This document shows positions 37,092-46,253 of a stretch of 64,000 nucleotides of DNA, one piece after another (the first letter of the stretch is position 1; every line of letters starts with the position of its first letter). The notes below the pieces were generated by a model. That model saw nothing but the letters and a program-made list of their open reading frames with translations, made no database searches and was not told the origin of the DNA. The DNA comes from Cupriavidus necator N-1 (GTDB taxonomy: Bacteria; Pseudomonadota; Gammaproteobacteria; Burkholderiales; Burkholderiaceae), in assembly GCF_000219215.1 (NCBI RefSeq), contig NC_015726.1:2356001-2420000 (forward strand). The letters are read 5' to 3'. A program made the translations under genes and the position numbers.

Positions 37092-38354
37092 ATGCACCTG
37101 ACAGAACTCAAATCGCTTCACGTGTCTGCGCTTCTCGAAATGGCGGCTACGCTCGAGATCGACAATGCACAACGGATGCGCAAACAGGAACTGATGTTTG
37201 CGATCCTGAAGAAGCGCGCCAAGATGGGCGAAACCATCTTTGGAGACGGCACGCTCGAGGTGCTGCCCGACGGCTTCGGCTTCCTGCGCTCCCCCGAAAC
37301 CTCGTATCTGGCCAGCACGGATGACATCTACATCAGCCCGTCCCAGATCCGCCGTTTCAACCTGCACACCGGCGATTCGATCGAGGGTGAAGTGCGTACG
37401 CCCAAGGACGGCGAACGCTACTTTGCACTGGTCAAGGTGGACAAGGTCAACGGGCAGCCGCCCGAAGCGGTCAAGAACCGCATCATGTTCGAGAACCTGA
37501 CGCCGCTGCACCCGAACCGGCCGCTCACGCTCGAACGCGATATCAAGGCTGAAGAAAACATCACCGGCCGCATCATCGACATGATCGCGCCGATCGGCCG
37601 CGGCCAGCGCGCGCTGCTGGTGGCATCGCCCAAGTCCGGCAAGACCGTGATGCTGCAGCACATCGCCCACGCGATTGCCAACAATCATCCGGAAGCCGAC
37701 CTGTTCGTGCTGCTGATCGACGAGCGCCCGGAAGAAGTGACCGAGATGATGCGCTCGGTGCGCGGCGAAGTGGTTGCGTCGACCTTCGACGAACCGGCCA
37801 TCCGCCACGTCCAGGTTGCCGAAATGGTGATCGAGAAGGCTAAGCGCCTGGTTGAACTGAAGCGCGACGTGGTGATCCTGCTGGACTCCATCACCCGCCT
37901 GGCGCGTGCCTACAACACCGTGGTGCCGGCCTCGGGCAAGGTGCTGACCGGTGGTGTGGACGCCAACGCGCTGCAGCGCCCGAAGCGCTTCTTCGGTGCC
38001 GCGCGCAACCTGGAAGAAGGCGGTTCGCTGACCATCATCGCCACCGCGCTGATCGAAACCGGCAGCCGCATGGACGACGTGATCTATGAAGAGTTCAAGG
38101 GCACCGGCAACATGGAAGTGCACCTGGAACGCCGCCTGGCCGAGAAGCGCGTCTACCCGTCGATCAACCTGAACAAGTCGGGCACGCGCCGCGAAGAGCT
38201 GCTGATCAAGCCGGAAATCCTGCAGAAGATCTGGATCCTGCGCAAGTTCATCTCCGACATGGATGAAGTGCAGGCGATGGAATTCATCATGGACAAGATG
38301 AAGGCCACCAAGAACAACGCCGAGTTTTTCGATATGATGCGCAGAGGCGGCTGA
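37092..38354 (+). CDS. rho: Transcription termination factor Rho
   Basis: Hexameric RNA helicase, 420 residues, normal length. The N-terminal part starts [18 protein letters not shown], and the cold-shock RNA-binding fold holds [23 protein letters not shown]. Walker A is [15 protein letters not shown] and Walker B is [16 protein letters not shown]. The C-terminal part with [32 protein letters not shown] is nearly invariant. The leader is about 140 nt past the trxA terminator, and Rho genes are often autoregulated there, though I cannot see how. Confidence 0.98.
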   Translation: MHLTELKSLHVSALLEMAATLEIDNAQRMRKQELMFAILKKRAKMGETIFGDGTLEVLPDGFGFLRSPETSYLASTDDIYISPSQIRRFNLHTGDSIEGEVRTPKDGERYFALVKVDKVNGQPPEAVKNRIMFENLTPLHPNRPLTLERDIKAEENITGRIIDMIAPIGRGQRALLVASPKSGKTVMLQHIAHAIANNHPEADLFVLLIDERPEEVTEMMRSVRGEVVASTFDEPAIRHVQVAEMVIEKAKRLVELKRDVVILLDSITRLARAYNTVVPASGKVLTGGVDANALQRPKRFFGAARNLEEGGSLTIIATALIETGSRMDDVIYEEFKGTGNMEVHLERRLAEKRVYPSINLNKSGTRREELLIKPEILQKIWILRKFISDMDEVQAMEFIMDKMKATKNNAEFFDMMRRGG

Positions 38355-38388
38355 GCCCTCGCTGCAGCATCGCCGCAAGGCGGACAGG

Positions 38389-38414
38389 AAGGCGTGCCCC
38401 GGCACGCCTTTTTT
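38389..38414 (+). terminator. Intrinsic terminator of rho
   Basis: AAGGCGTGCC and GGCACGCCTT form a perfect 10-bp stem with a two-base CC gap, followed by a run of T. It lies 35 nt after the rho stop. Confidence 0.9.
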
Positions 38415-38466
38415 GTTGCCCGACCTTTTGTTGCCGGACCATTTCACAGCGCACGGCGCTACGCCC

Positions 38467-39318
38467 ATGCTCGGCAAACTGACCTCATTCCTGCGCACCC
38501 GCTCGCTGGCCCGCAAGCTGGAGCACTACGCCATCCCCGACGCGCTGTGGACGCGCACGGTCGCCACGCTGCCGTTCGTGCAGCGCTACGGCAGCAAAGA
38601 CCTGGCGGCGCTGCGCGAGCTGGCCACGCTGTTCATCGCCGACAAGGAATACTCCACCGCGCACGACCTGCCGCTGGCCGACGACATGGTGGTCAGTGTT
38701 GCCGTGCAGGCCTGCGTGCCGATCCTGAAGCTGGGGCTGCCCTGGTACCGGGGCTGGCACGGCATCGTGCTCTACCCGGGCGAGTTCATCATCCGCCGGA
38801 CCGTGCAGGACGAGATCGGCCTGGTGCACGGCGTGGTCGAGGAAGCCACCGGCGAGGCCTGGGAGCACGGGCCGGTGATCCTGTCATGGCCCGACGTGCA
38901 CACCCCCGGGGCCGGCATCGACAGCGACCACGAACTGCCGGCCGATACCTACAACGTGGTCATCCACGAATTCGCCCACAAGCTGGACATGCTCGACGGC
39001 GAGCCCGATGGCGTGCCGCCCTTCTCGCGCGTGCTGCACCCGGGCATCGACGCGGAAGCCTGGGCCGAGACCTTCCTGACCGAGTACGACCGTTTTGCCG
39101 AGGCCTGGGACGCGCGCGACGAGGCCGACTGGGAGCATCCGGAGCGGCTGCCACCGGCGCTGCGCATCATCGACCCGTATGGGACCGAGGCGCCGAGCGA
39201 GTTCTTTGCTGTGACGTCAGAGGCTTTTTTTGTCGAGCCGACCGGGCTTGCGCGACACTGGCCGGTTGTATACCAGTCGCTGGCCGCCTTCTATCGCCAG
39301 GACCCGGCCTCCATGTGA
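38467..39318 (+). CDS. Zinc-dependent peptidase, MtfA (M90) family
   Basis: The 283-residue protein has the metallopeptidase HExxH motif as HEFAH at residues 167-171, in VVIHEFAHKLDMLDGEPDGVPP, typical of MtfA. E. coli MtfA binds the repressor Mlc and affects glucose phosphotransferase expression, and has aminopeptidase activity. The ATG at 38467 is chosen; a TTG at 38413 would overlap the rho terminator. Its role in an organism that may lack a glucose phosphotransferase system is open. Confidence 0.88.
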   Translation: MLGKLTSFLRTRSLARKLEHYAIPDALWTRTVATLPFVQRYGSKDLAALRELATLFIADKEYSTAHDLPLADDMVVSVAVQACVPILKLGLPWYRGWHGIVLYPGEFIIRRTVQDEIGLVHGVVEEATGEAWEHGPVILSWPDVHTPGAGIDSDHELPADTYNVVIHEFAHKLDMLDGEPDGVPPFSRVLHPGIDAEAWAETFLTEYDRFAEAWDARDEADWEHPERLPPALRIIDPYGTEAPSEFFAVTSEAFFVEPTGLARHWPVVYQSLAAFYRQDPASM

Positions 39319-39519
39319 TGTTTTTGCCGCAATTCTGCGCAATACTTTCTGTGTCGCACGTGGCGCAGGCTCTTCCCCAAGTATTTGTTTTTCTGCCATA
39401 ATCCCGGTTTGCCCGTTACCGGCAAGTGGTTCGTTCGTCGCCGCGCCATGCACGCTCTCGCCCTCGGCAGAGAACAGCGGATTGCAACGGACTGGCTACC
39501 CAACCAGAAAGGACTCATC

Positions 39520-39780
39520 ATGAAAGAAGGCATTCACCCGAATTATCGCGAAGTCGTGTTCCAGGACATGTCCAGCGACTTCAGCTTCATCACCCGCTCG
39601 ACCATCCAGACCAAGGACAAGATCGTGAAGGACGGCAAGGAATACCCGCTGGCCAAGATCGAAGTCTCGTCGGAATCGCACCCGTTCTACACCGGCACCC
39701 AGAAGATCATGGACACGGCCGGCCGCGTGGAAAAGTTCCGCCAAAAGTTCGGCAACAAGCTGGGCAAGGCTGCGAAGTAA
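39520..39780 (+). CDS. rpmE2: 50S ribosomal protein L31 type B
   Basis: The 86-residue protein begins [18 protein letters not shown] and carries the type B signature [24 protein letters not shown]. It has no cysteine, so it is the zinc-free paralogue (C-minus form) that can replace zinc-binding L31 when zinc is scarce. AGAAAGGA sits just before the ATG. It is followed by a strong terminator and is monocistronic. Confidence 0.97.
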   Translation: MKEGIHPNYREVVFQDMSSDFSFITRSTIQTKDKIVKDGKEYPLAKIEVSSESHPFYTGTQKIMDTAGRVEKFRQKFGNKLGKAAK

Positions 39781-39844
39781 TCGCTTTCAGCGAACCCCGC
39801 TTCGCAAGGCCTGCGGACAGATGCTCCGGGGCCTGTGCGAAACA

Positions 39845-39878
39845 GCAAAGAGGCAGCATCGGCTGCCTCTTTGCTTTT
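39845..39878 (+). terminator. Intrinsic terminator of rpmE2
   Basis: GCAAAGAGGCAGC pairs with GCTGCCTCTTTGC (13 bp, loop ATCG), then TTTT. Confidence 0.93.
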
Positions 39879-40025
39879 GTGCCGGACCATGACCGGTACC
39901 GCCGCATTCATTGGATTTACCCCACACCCCGTGAGGCTTCCACGCCATGCCACGGCCCGCGTGGCCGCCGCATGCGCGATACTGTGGCCTTCGCGCCATT
40001 GCGCCACGGCCCGACCTGAGCATCG

Positions 40026-41813
40026 ATGCGTCAAGCCAATACCTCACCCGTCCAGTTGACCGCTGCCGCGACCGGCGCCCTGCCGCGCGCGCTGCTTCTG
40101 GCGATCTGCATCATCTATGGCCTGGTCGGCCTATTCGGCCGCGATCCGTGGAAGAACGAGGACGCCGCCGGCTTTGGCGTCATGTGGCAGCTGGCCACCG
40201 GCAACCTGCACGACTGGCTGATGCCGAATATCGTCGGCCGCCCGTACAGCGAGGACGGCCCGCTGGTGTTCTGGATCGGCGCGCTGATGATTCGCGGCTT
40301 CGGCAACTGGCTGAGCGCGGCCGACGCCGCCCGGCTGGCCACGGCACTGTTCTTCTTCGCGACCTGCGCCTGCATCTGGTACACCACCTACCTGCTGGGC
40401 CGGCGCGACGAGGTCCAGCCATTTGCCTATGCCTTCGGCGGCCAGCCCAATGCGCGCGATTACGGCCGCACGCTGGCCGACGGCGCGCTGCTGATCTTCC
40501 TGGCCTGCGTGGGCCTGGCCGTGCGCGGGCACGAGACCACGCCGCAGGTCGGCCAGGTCGCCTTTATCGCTCTGGCCCTGTACGGCATGGTGCGCAGCCT
40601 CGACAAGCCAATCCAGGGCAGCCTGGTCTATGGCGCCGCGCTGGGCGGGCTGGCGCTGGCCAGCGGGCCCATGCTGCCGCTGGCGCTGCTGGGCGGCAGC
40701 GCGGTCTGCGCGCTGGTGTGCAAGCCGCTGCCGTGGCGGCGCCTGGCCGCCATCGGCATTCCGCTGGCGCTGCTGACGGTGTCGGCATGGCTGGCGGCCG
40801 CCTACTTCGGCGCAGCCGACCGCGACGAGGCGGTGACCTTTATCCGCGAATGGTCGCGCTATGACCGCCGCAGCTACGGTTCGCCCAATATGGCGACCTT
40901 CGGCTTCAATATGCGCAACCTGTTCCTGTACACGTGGCCGGTCTGGCCGATCGCGGGCTGGGCCTGGATCGCGTGGACCGGCATGCGCCGCGCACCCCAT
41001 GTGGCGACGCCGCTTGCGCTGCTGCTGCCGGTGCTGGTGCTGCTGTTCCTGCAGCGCAGCGCCGGCGACGTGCAGTTCATCCTGCTGCTGCCGCCGATGG
41101 CCGTGCTGGCCGCATTCGCGCTGCCCACGCTGGCGCGCGGCGTGATCAACGCGATCGACTGGTTCGCGCTGCTGTTCTTCACCATCTTCGGCGGCACGGT
41201 CTGGTTCATGTGGATCGCCAAGACCACCGGCTGGCCGCCGCGCATCGCGCGCAATGTCTTCCGCCAGCTGCCCGGCTACCAGCATGAGTTCACCATCGCC
41301 GCGGTGGTGTTCGCGCTGGCGGCCACGGTCGCGTGGGTGCTGATCGTGCGCTGGCGGCTGTCGCGCGCGCCCAAGCAGATCTGGCGCCCGGTGGTGATTT
41401 CCGCCGCCGGCACCACCCTGATGTGGGTCATGGCAATGACGCTGTGGCTGCCCTCGATCAACTACGGCAAGACCTACCGCGACGTGGCCCAGGCCGCGGC
41501 GATGGCGCTGCCGCCTGCCTATCAGTGCGTCCAGCCGATCCGCATGGGCGATGCGCAGCTGGCATCGTTTGCCTATTTCGGCCATATCCGCTTTGGCGGC
41601 CCCAACGACGGCTGCGACGTGCTGCTGCGCCATGACTCGGTCGACTATGGCGAGCCGGGCAGTATCTCGCATTTCGAGTGGCGGCTGATCTGGGAAGGCC
41701 GCCGTCCCGCGGACCGCGACGAGCGCTTCCGCATGTATCGGCTGGTCGATACCGCGCGCGCCATCCATCCGCGCCCCGACCTGCCGCGGCGCCGCCTGCC
41801 GCGCCAGCCCTGA
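40026..41813 (+). CDS. GT-C (GT39/ArnT-like) membrane glycosyltransferase
   Basis: The 595-residue polytopic inner-membrane protein has about 12 helices. The first periplasmic loop carries the acidic GT-C motif (GRDPWKNEDAAGFGVMWQLATG) and then PYSEDGPLVFWIGAL, as in PMT/ArnT enzymes that take sugar from a polyprenyl-phosphate donor. Acceptor and sugar are unknown. It is followed 112 nt later by the MATE gene; no lipid A or glycan operon surrounds it. Confidence 0.8.
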   Translation: MRQANTSPVQLTAAATGALPRALLLAICIIYGLVGLFGRDPWKNEDAAGFGVMWQLATGNLHDWLMPNIVGRPYSEDGPLVFWIGALMIRGFGNWLSAADAARLATALFFFATCACIWYTTYLLGRRDEVQPFAYAFGGQPNARDYGRTLADGALLIFLACVGLAVRGHETTPQVGQVAFIALALYGMVRSLDKPIQGSLVYGAALGGLALASGPMLPLALLGGSAVCALVCKPLPWRRLAAIGIPLALLTVSAWLAAAYFGAADRDEAVTFIREWSRYDRRSYGSPNMATFGFNMRNLFLYTWPVWPIAGWAWIAWTGMRRAPHVATPLALLLPVLVLLFLQRSAGDVQFILLLPPMAVLAAFALPTLARGVINAIDWFALLFFTIFGGTVWFMWIAKTTGWPPRIARNVFRQLPGYQHEFTIAAVVFALAATVAWVLIVRWRLSRAPKQIWRPVVISAAGTTLMWVMAMTLWLPSINYGKTYRDVAQAAAMALPPAYQCVQPIRMGDAQLASFAYFGHIRFGGPNDGCDVLLRHDSVDYGEPGSISHFEWRLIWEGRRPADRDERFRMYRLVDTARAIHPRPDLPRRRLPRQP

Positions 41814-41925
41814 GCCCTTTCCGGCGTCACCACCACCGCAGCGCCTGTCGCGCCATCGAACCATTCCGGCCGCGGGCGGCTGCGGGGCTGACCATCCAGC
41901 CCTGACCAAGCCTGCCGAGCCCTGA

Positions 41926-43278
41926 ATGACCCTGTTCCAAGATCTTCGCCGTATCGGCGGCCTGGCCGGCCCAGTGCTGGCCGGCCAGCTTGCCGTTATC
42001 GCCTTTGGCGTCATCGATACCGTGATGGCCGGGCGCGCTTCGGCGACCGACCTGGCCGCCGTGGGCCTGGGCGGCTCGATCTACGTCACCATCTATATCA
42101 GCCTGATGGGCGTATTGCAGGCGCTGTCGCCCATCGCCGGGCAGCTCTATGGCGCCGGCCGCATCGAGGCGATCGGCGCCGAGGTCCGGCAGGCCGCATG
42201 GCTGGGCGCCGCACTGGCGATTCCGGGCGTGCTGCTGCTGGCCTTCCCGGCCCCGCTGCTCGCTTTCGCCAAGGCACCGCCCGAACTGGTCGAGAAAGCC
42301 ACCGCCTACCTGCATTTCGGTGCCTTCGGGCTGCCGGCGGCGCTGGGTTTCCGCATCTACTCGGCGCTGAACAATGCGCTGTCGCGCCCGGTCATGGTGA
42401 CGGTGCTGCAGATTGGCGGGCTGGCGCTGAAGGTGCCGCTCAATGCATGGTTCATCCACGGCGGCCTGGGCGTGCCGGCCTTGGGCGGCCCCGGCTGCGG
42501 CCTGGCCTCGACGCTGATCAGCTGGGCCTGGTGCATCGCCGGGCTGCTGATCCTGCGCTACGGCAGCGCCTATCACCCGCTGCGGATCTTCAGTACCTGG
42601 AGCTGGCCGGCTGCTGGCCCGCTGCGCGCGCTGCTGCGGCTGGGCCTGCCGATGGGCCTGACCTACCTGATCGAGATCACCTCGTTCACGCTGATGTCGA
42701 TCTTCATCACGCGCCTGGGCACGGTGACGCTGGCCGGGCACCAGATCATCGCCAACCTGGGCGCGGTGGCATACATGCTGCCGCTGTCGCTGGGGATTGC
42801 CACTTCGACGCTGGTGGCACAGCATCTCGGCGCGCGCGACCTGGCCGGCGCCAGCCGCCTTGCCTGGCGCGGTATCCGCATGGCGGTGACGCTGGCGGTG
42901 CTGACCGGTGCCCTGCTGTGGCTGCTGCGCAAGCCGGTGCTGCATGCCTACGCGAGCGATCCCGCGGTGGTCGCGGCAGCGCTGCCGCTGGTGCTGTTCG
43001 TGGCGTTCTACCAGGCCTTCGACGCCGTACAGGTGATGACGGCGTTTATCCTGCGCGCGTACAAGATCGCGCTGATCCCGACGCTGATCTACGCCGGCTC
43101 GCTGTGGGGAATCGGACTGGGCGGGGGTTATGTGCTGGGCTTCGGGCTGATCGAGGGCATGCCCGCCTTCACGCGCGGCGCCAGCGGCTTCTGGCTGGCC
43201 AACAGCATCAGCCTGGCGATTGCAGGCGTGCTGCTGGTGCGGTATTTCAGCCGGGTCAGCAAGGATCCGGAAAACTGA
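41926..43278 (+). CDS. MATE family efflux transporter
   Basis: The 450-residue protein has about 12 helices in two halves, starting MTLFQDLRRIGGLAGPVLAGQLAVIAFGVIDTVMAGR. It contains the family segments QALSPIAGQLYGAG and GIATSTLVAQHLGARDLAGA. It exports cationic drugs or metabolites in exchange for H+ or Na+. The substrate is unknown. Related to NorM/MdtK. Convergent with the tRNA operon. Confidence 0.92.
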   Translation: MTLFQDLRRIGGLAGPVLAGQLAVIAFGVIDTVMAGRASATDLAAVGLGGSIYVTIYISLMGVLQALSPIAGQLYGAGRIEAIGAEVRQAAWLGAALAIPGVLLLAFPAPLLAFAKAPPELVEKATAYLHFGAFGLPAALGFRIYSALNNALSRPVMVTVLQIGGLALKVPLNAWFIHGGLGVPALGGPGCGLASTLISWAWCIAGLLILRYGSAYHPLRIFSTWSWPAAGPLRALLRLGLPMGLTYLIEITSFTLMSIFITRLGTVTLAGHQIIANLGAVAYMLPLSLGIATSTLVAQHLGARDLAGASRLAWRGIRMAVTLAVLTGALLWLLRKPVLHAYASDPAVVAAALPLVLFVAFYQAFDAVQVMTAFILRAYKIALIPTLIYAGSLWGIGLGGGYVLGFGLIEGMPAFTRGASGFWLANSISLAIAGVLLVRYFSRVSKDPEN

Positions 43279-43337
43279 CTCTGGCACTGGCCGCTCGCAA
43301 GGGCGGTGGCCCGCAATTTCAGTAGCCGAAAAAGAAA

Positions 43338-43361
43338 AACGCCCGCTTGCGCGGGCGTTCT
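43338..43361 (-). terminator. Terminator of the tRNA operon (copy 1)
   Basis: AACGCCCGC pairs with GCGGGCGTT (43338-43359). On the minus strand it follows tRNA-Asp and runs into TTTTTCTTTTT. Confidence 0.9.
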
Positions 43362-43365
43362 AATT

Positions 43366-43442
43366 TGGCGGAGTGGACGGGACTCGAACCCGCGACCCCC
43401 GGCGTGACAGGCCGGTATTCTAACCGACTGAACTACCACTCC
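43366..43442 (-). tRNA. tRNA-Asp(GTC), copy 1
   Basis: Full cloverleaf of 77 nt with encoded CCA: acceptor GGAGTGG/CCACTCC, anticodon loop with GTC, T-loop GTTCGAGTC. Last tRNA of operon copy 1 and identical to copy 2 at 43966. Confidence 0.98.
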
Positions 43443-43456
43443 ATAGTCGGTGCCGA

Positions 43457-43474
43457 CTGGAGCCTTGGCTCCGG
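43457..43474 (-). repeat. Spacer hairpin between tRNA-Glu and tRNA-Asp (copy 1)
   Basis: CTGGAGCC-TT-GGCTCCGG. The corresponding spacer of copy 2 has a hairpin in the same place made of different bases (44056-44077), while flanking bases are shared. Confidence 0.6.
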
Positions 43475-43510
43475 ACGACTGGCTGGGCGTTTGATTACAC
43501 CCTGCTGTTT

Positions 43511-43586
43511 TGGCGTCCCCTAGGGGATTCGAACCCCTGTACTCACCGTGAAAGGGTGATGTCCTAGGCCTCTAGACGAAGGGGAC
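43511..43586 (-). tRNA. tRNA-Glu(TTC), copy 1
   Basis: 76 nt with CCA: acceptor GTCCCCT/AGGGGAC, anticodon loop CCCTTTCACGG with TTC. Identical to copy 2 at 44112. Confidence 0.98.
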
Positions 43587-43691
43587 AGAAACTTGTTTTA
43601 CAACGCGTTTTCTGTCTTGCGCTGGAAAGTCTGCCATCATAGCAGGCTTTTTCGCGCCTGGGAAGCTTCTTTTCAGACGCTTCCCAAATTC

Positions 43692-43767
<76 letters not shown>

Positions 43768-43848
43768 GTATCCGGTACTGCTGGACGGTTACTGCTGAAA
43801 CCACCTTCGCTGTCTGCCCCTTACTGCAGCATTTGCAGCGAAGACAGG

Positions 43849-43878
43849 ATTATATAGCGGGCTTCACAATGAGCGCAA
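43849..43878 (-). promoter_or_regulatory. Promoter of tRNA operon copy 1
   Basis: Minus-strand TTGCGC (43873-43878), 18-nt spacer, TATAAT (43849-43854), about 80 nt upstream of tRNA-Ala. The bases after the -10 resemble those of copy 2. Confidence 0.7.
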
Positions 43879-43927
43879 CATTTTTTATTGCATTTGCGGC
43901 GATTAACGACATAATCCCTCACCCAAA

Positions 43928-43961
43928 GAAAAACCCGCATGGCGCAAACCATGCGGGTCTA
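43928..43961 (-). terminator. Terminator of the tRNA operon (copy 2)
   Basis: ACCCGCATGG pairs with CCATGCGGGT around a CGCAAA-type loop. On the minus strand it follows tRNA-Asp copy 2 and ends in TTTTTCTTT. It makes the two tRNA sets separate transcripts. Confidence 0.88.
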
Positions 43962-43965
43962 GTTT

Positions 43966-44042
43966 TGGCGGAGTGGACGGGACTCGAACCCGCGACCCCC
44001 GGCGTGACAGGCCGGTATTCTAACCGACTGAACTACCACTCC
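43966..44042 (-). tRNA. tRNA-Asp(GTC), copy 2
   Basis: Same 77-nt sequence as copy 1, 600 nt away. Confidence 0.98.
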
Positions 44043-44055
44043 TTAGTCGGCTGCC

Positions 44056-44077
44056 GTTTCAAGCTGATGCTTGAGAC
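44056..44077 (-). repeat. Spacer hairpin between tRNA-Glu and tRNA-Asp (copy 2)
   Basis: GTTTCAAGC-TGAT-GCTTGAGAC, 9 pairs including one wobble. Same place as the copy 1 hairpin but a different stem sequence. Confidence 0.6.
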
Positions 44078-44111
44078 GACATGCTGGACGTCTGATTACG
44101 CCCTGCTGTTA

Positions 44112-44187
44112 TGGCGTCCCCTAGGGGATTCGAACCCCTGTACTCACCGTGAAAGGGTGATGTCCTAGGCCTCTAGACGAAGGGGAC
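44112..44187 (-). tRNA. tRNA-Glu(TTC), copy 2
   Basis: Same 76-nt sequence as copy 1. Confidence 0.98.
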
Positions 44188-44254
44188 AGAAACTTGTCTT
44201 TCAACACGTTCCGTCTGGCGCCACCCGAAAAAAACCTGGATGACACCTAAATCT

Positions 44255-44330
<76 letters not shown>

Positions 44331-44400
44331 ATGGTACTGCCATTTACTGCAACTTGCTGCGTTTTCGCCTGATTTAACTACCGTTTCAAGCGAAGCCAAG

Positions 44401-44428
44401 ATTATATATTAACCACTAATCTTTGCAA
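44401..44428 (-). promoter_or_regulatory. Promoter of tRNA operon copy 2
   Basis: Minus-strand TTGCAA (44423-44428), 16-nt AT-rich spacer, TATAAT (44401-44406), 70 nt upstream of tRNA-Ala. Confidence 0.8.
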
Positions 44429-44547
44429 GCTCCCGTTTCAGCTTTTTTTCGCTTTCCCGTCACTTCAAAAATCAGTTCGGAGATTGCGAAGATCCTTGCG
44501 GATCAGCCAGCCCGCTTGGTCAGGGACCGCGCTGCAGGGAGAAAGAG

Positions 44548-44576
44548 ATTATGCGCAAGTCCGGCCCGGAGCGCAA
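44548..44576 (-). promoter_or_regulatory. Second upstream promoter before tRNA operon copy 2
   Basis: Minus-strand TTGCGC (44571-44576), 17-nt spacer, CATAAT (44548-44553), just beyond the gltX stop. It may be a tandem P1 promoter for the tRNA operon, or drive a short leader RNA. Confidence 0.45.
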
Positions 44577-44605
44577 GCCCCCGGCGCGGACTTTTTCACG
44601 ACTTT

Positions 44606-46006
44606 TTATGCAGCCGCCGCCAGGCGGCGCAGCACCGTGTCACGGCCGAACAGTTCCAGCACCGCGTCGATGCCCGGCGTCTGCAGCTGGCCGGCCACCA
44701 GCAGGCGCACGGGCATGGCCAGCTTGGGCATCTTCAGGCCGAACTCGGCCAGCACCGCCTTGAAGGTGGCGTTGATGGCTTCGCGCTTCCATTCCGGCAG
44801 CGCGGCCAGCTGGGTGGCCAGCGCTGCCAGCGCGGGCTGGATCTCCGGGGTCAGGTGCTCGGCCTTGAGCGCGGCAGCCGCCTGCGGCTCGCCGCGATAG
44901 AACAGCAGCGCCGCCTGCGCGACTTCCTTCAGCGTATTGGCGCGGTCCTTCACCAGCCCCACCACGCCGGCCAAGTCCGCCCCTTCCACCTTGCCGCCGA
45001 GCGCCTCGATGAACGGCTGCGTCAGCGTGGCCAGGCGCTGGTTGTCGCCGACCTTGATGTAGTGGTTGTTCAGCCAGGCCAGCTTCTCGGGGTTGTACTG
45101 GGCGGGCGACTTGCCCAGGTGCTCCAGGTCGAACCATTCAACGAACTGCTCGCGCGAGAAGATCTCGGCGTCGCCGTGGGCCCAGCCCAGGCGCGCCAGG
45201 TAGTTCAGCACGGCTTCGGGCAGGTAGCCCTCGTCGCGGTAGCCGGTCACGGCCATGGCGCCATGGCGCTTGCTCATCTTCTCGCCCTGCTCGTTGAGCA
45301 CGGTCGGCAGGTGGGCGTAGACCGGCGGCGTGCCGCCCAGCGCGCGGATGATGTTGATCTGGCGCGGGGTGTTGTTGACGTGGTCGTCGCCGCGGATCAC
45401 GTGCGTGATCTTCATGTCGAGGTCGTCCACCACCACGCAAAAGTTATAGGTAGGGGTGCCGTCCGGGCGCGCGATCACCAGGTCGTCGAGCTCGTCGTTG
45501 GAGATCTCGATGCGGCCCTTGACCGCGTCGTCCCACACTACGCTGCCGCCGATCGGGTTCTTGAAGCGGATCACCGGATCGACGCCCGCCGGCGGCTCGG
45601 GCAGGACCTTGCCCGGCTCGGGACGCCAGAAGCCGTTGTAGCGCGGCTTCTCGCCGCGCTCGCGCTGGGCTTCGCGCAGCGCGTCCAGTTCTTCGGTGCT
45701 CATGTAGCAGCGGTAGGCCAGGTCGGACTCGACCATCTGCGCCACCACCTCGCGATAGCGGTCCATGCGCTGCATCTGGTAGAACGGGCCTTCGTCGATA
45801 TCCATCTCCAGCCAGGCCATGCTTTCCAGGATCACGTCAACCGCTTCCTGCGACGAACGCTCAACGTCGGTGTCTTCGATGCGCAGGATGAAGTCGCCCT
45901 GCATGCGGCGGGCGAAGGCCCAGGGATAGAGCGCTGAGCGGATATTGCCGAGGTGGATAAAACCGGTCGGGCTCGGCGCAAAGCGGGTGCGGACGCGTTG
46001 GGTCAT
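44606..46006 (-). CDS. gltX: Glutamate--tRNA ligase
   Basis: Class I synthetase that charges tRNA-Glu. The 466-residue protein has the HIGH-like motif HLGN at residues 18-21 ([18 protein letters not shown]) and KMSKRHG near residue 245. The anticodon-binding C-terminal half is typical. ATG 46006 gives the normal N-terminus [15 protein letters not shown]; the upstream frame holds the leader hairpin. It lies upstream of two tRNA-Glu genes on the same strand, but they have their own promoters. Confidence 0.97.
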   Translation of the reverse strand: MTQRVRTRFAPSPTGFIHLGNIRSALYPWAFARRMQGDFILRIEDTDVERSSQEAVDVILESMAWLEMDIDEGPFYQMQRMDRYREVVAQMVESDLAYRCYMSTEELDALREAQRERGEKPRYNGFWRPEPGKVLPEPPAGVDPVIRFKNPIGGSVVWDDAVKGRIEISNDELDDLVIARPDGTPTYNFCVVVDDLDMKITHVIRGDDHVNNTPRQINIIRALGGTPPVYAHLPTVLNEQGEKMSKRHGAMAVTGYRDEGYLPEAVLNYLARLGWAHGDAEIFSREQFVEWFDLEHLGKSPAQYNPEKLAWLNNHYIKVGDNQRLATLTQPFIEALGGKVEGADLAGVVGLVKDRANTLKEVAQAALLFYRGEPQAAAALKAEHLTPEIQPALAALATQLAALPEWKREAINATFKAVLAEFGLKMPKLAMPVRLLVAGQLQTPGIDAVLELFGRDTVLRRLAAAA

Positions 46007-46027
46007 GGTCAGGGGCAGAAACAAGAA

Positions 46028-46053
46028 AGCCCGCGCGCAGCGGCGCGCAGGCT
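46028..46053 (-). promoter_or_regulatory. Leader hairpin of gltX
   Basis: AGCC-C-GCGCGC pairs with GCGCGC-A-GGCT around AGCG, 10 pairs with one mismatch, ending 21 nt upstream of the ATG. Located in the 5' leader after the -10 at 46074; could affect translation or RNA stability. Confidence 0.4.
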
Positions 46054-46073
46054 GGTGTATGTGCAGGCCTTGC

Positions 46074-46082
46074 ATTATACCA
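46074..46082 (-). promoter_or_regulatory. Extended -10 promoter of gltX
   Basis: Minus-strand TGGTATAAT, a TGn plus perfect TATAAT, 68 nt upstream of the start codon. There is no good -35, which fits an extended -10 promoter. Confidence 0.65.
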
Positions 46083-46253
46083 ACGCGCATCCCTCGCCTC
46101 GCCCGGCGTGCCGGCGCCGCGCGGAATCATTTATGCTTGCGCCGGTCTGAGGTGATGCCGGTGATTCAGGCAAGGCGATGCCAGCCCCCATGGAGGAGCG
46201 CCCGCATCACATCCCTGTATCCGCCGGTCCTACCTGGTTACTGATCCCGCTTC

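Noticed and set aside
44606..45937. 504-codon plus-strand frame over gltX
   Set aside because: Antisense shadow; gltX shows both synthetase signatures.
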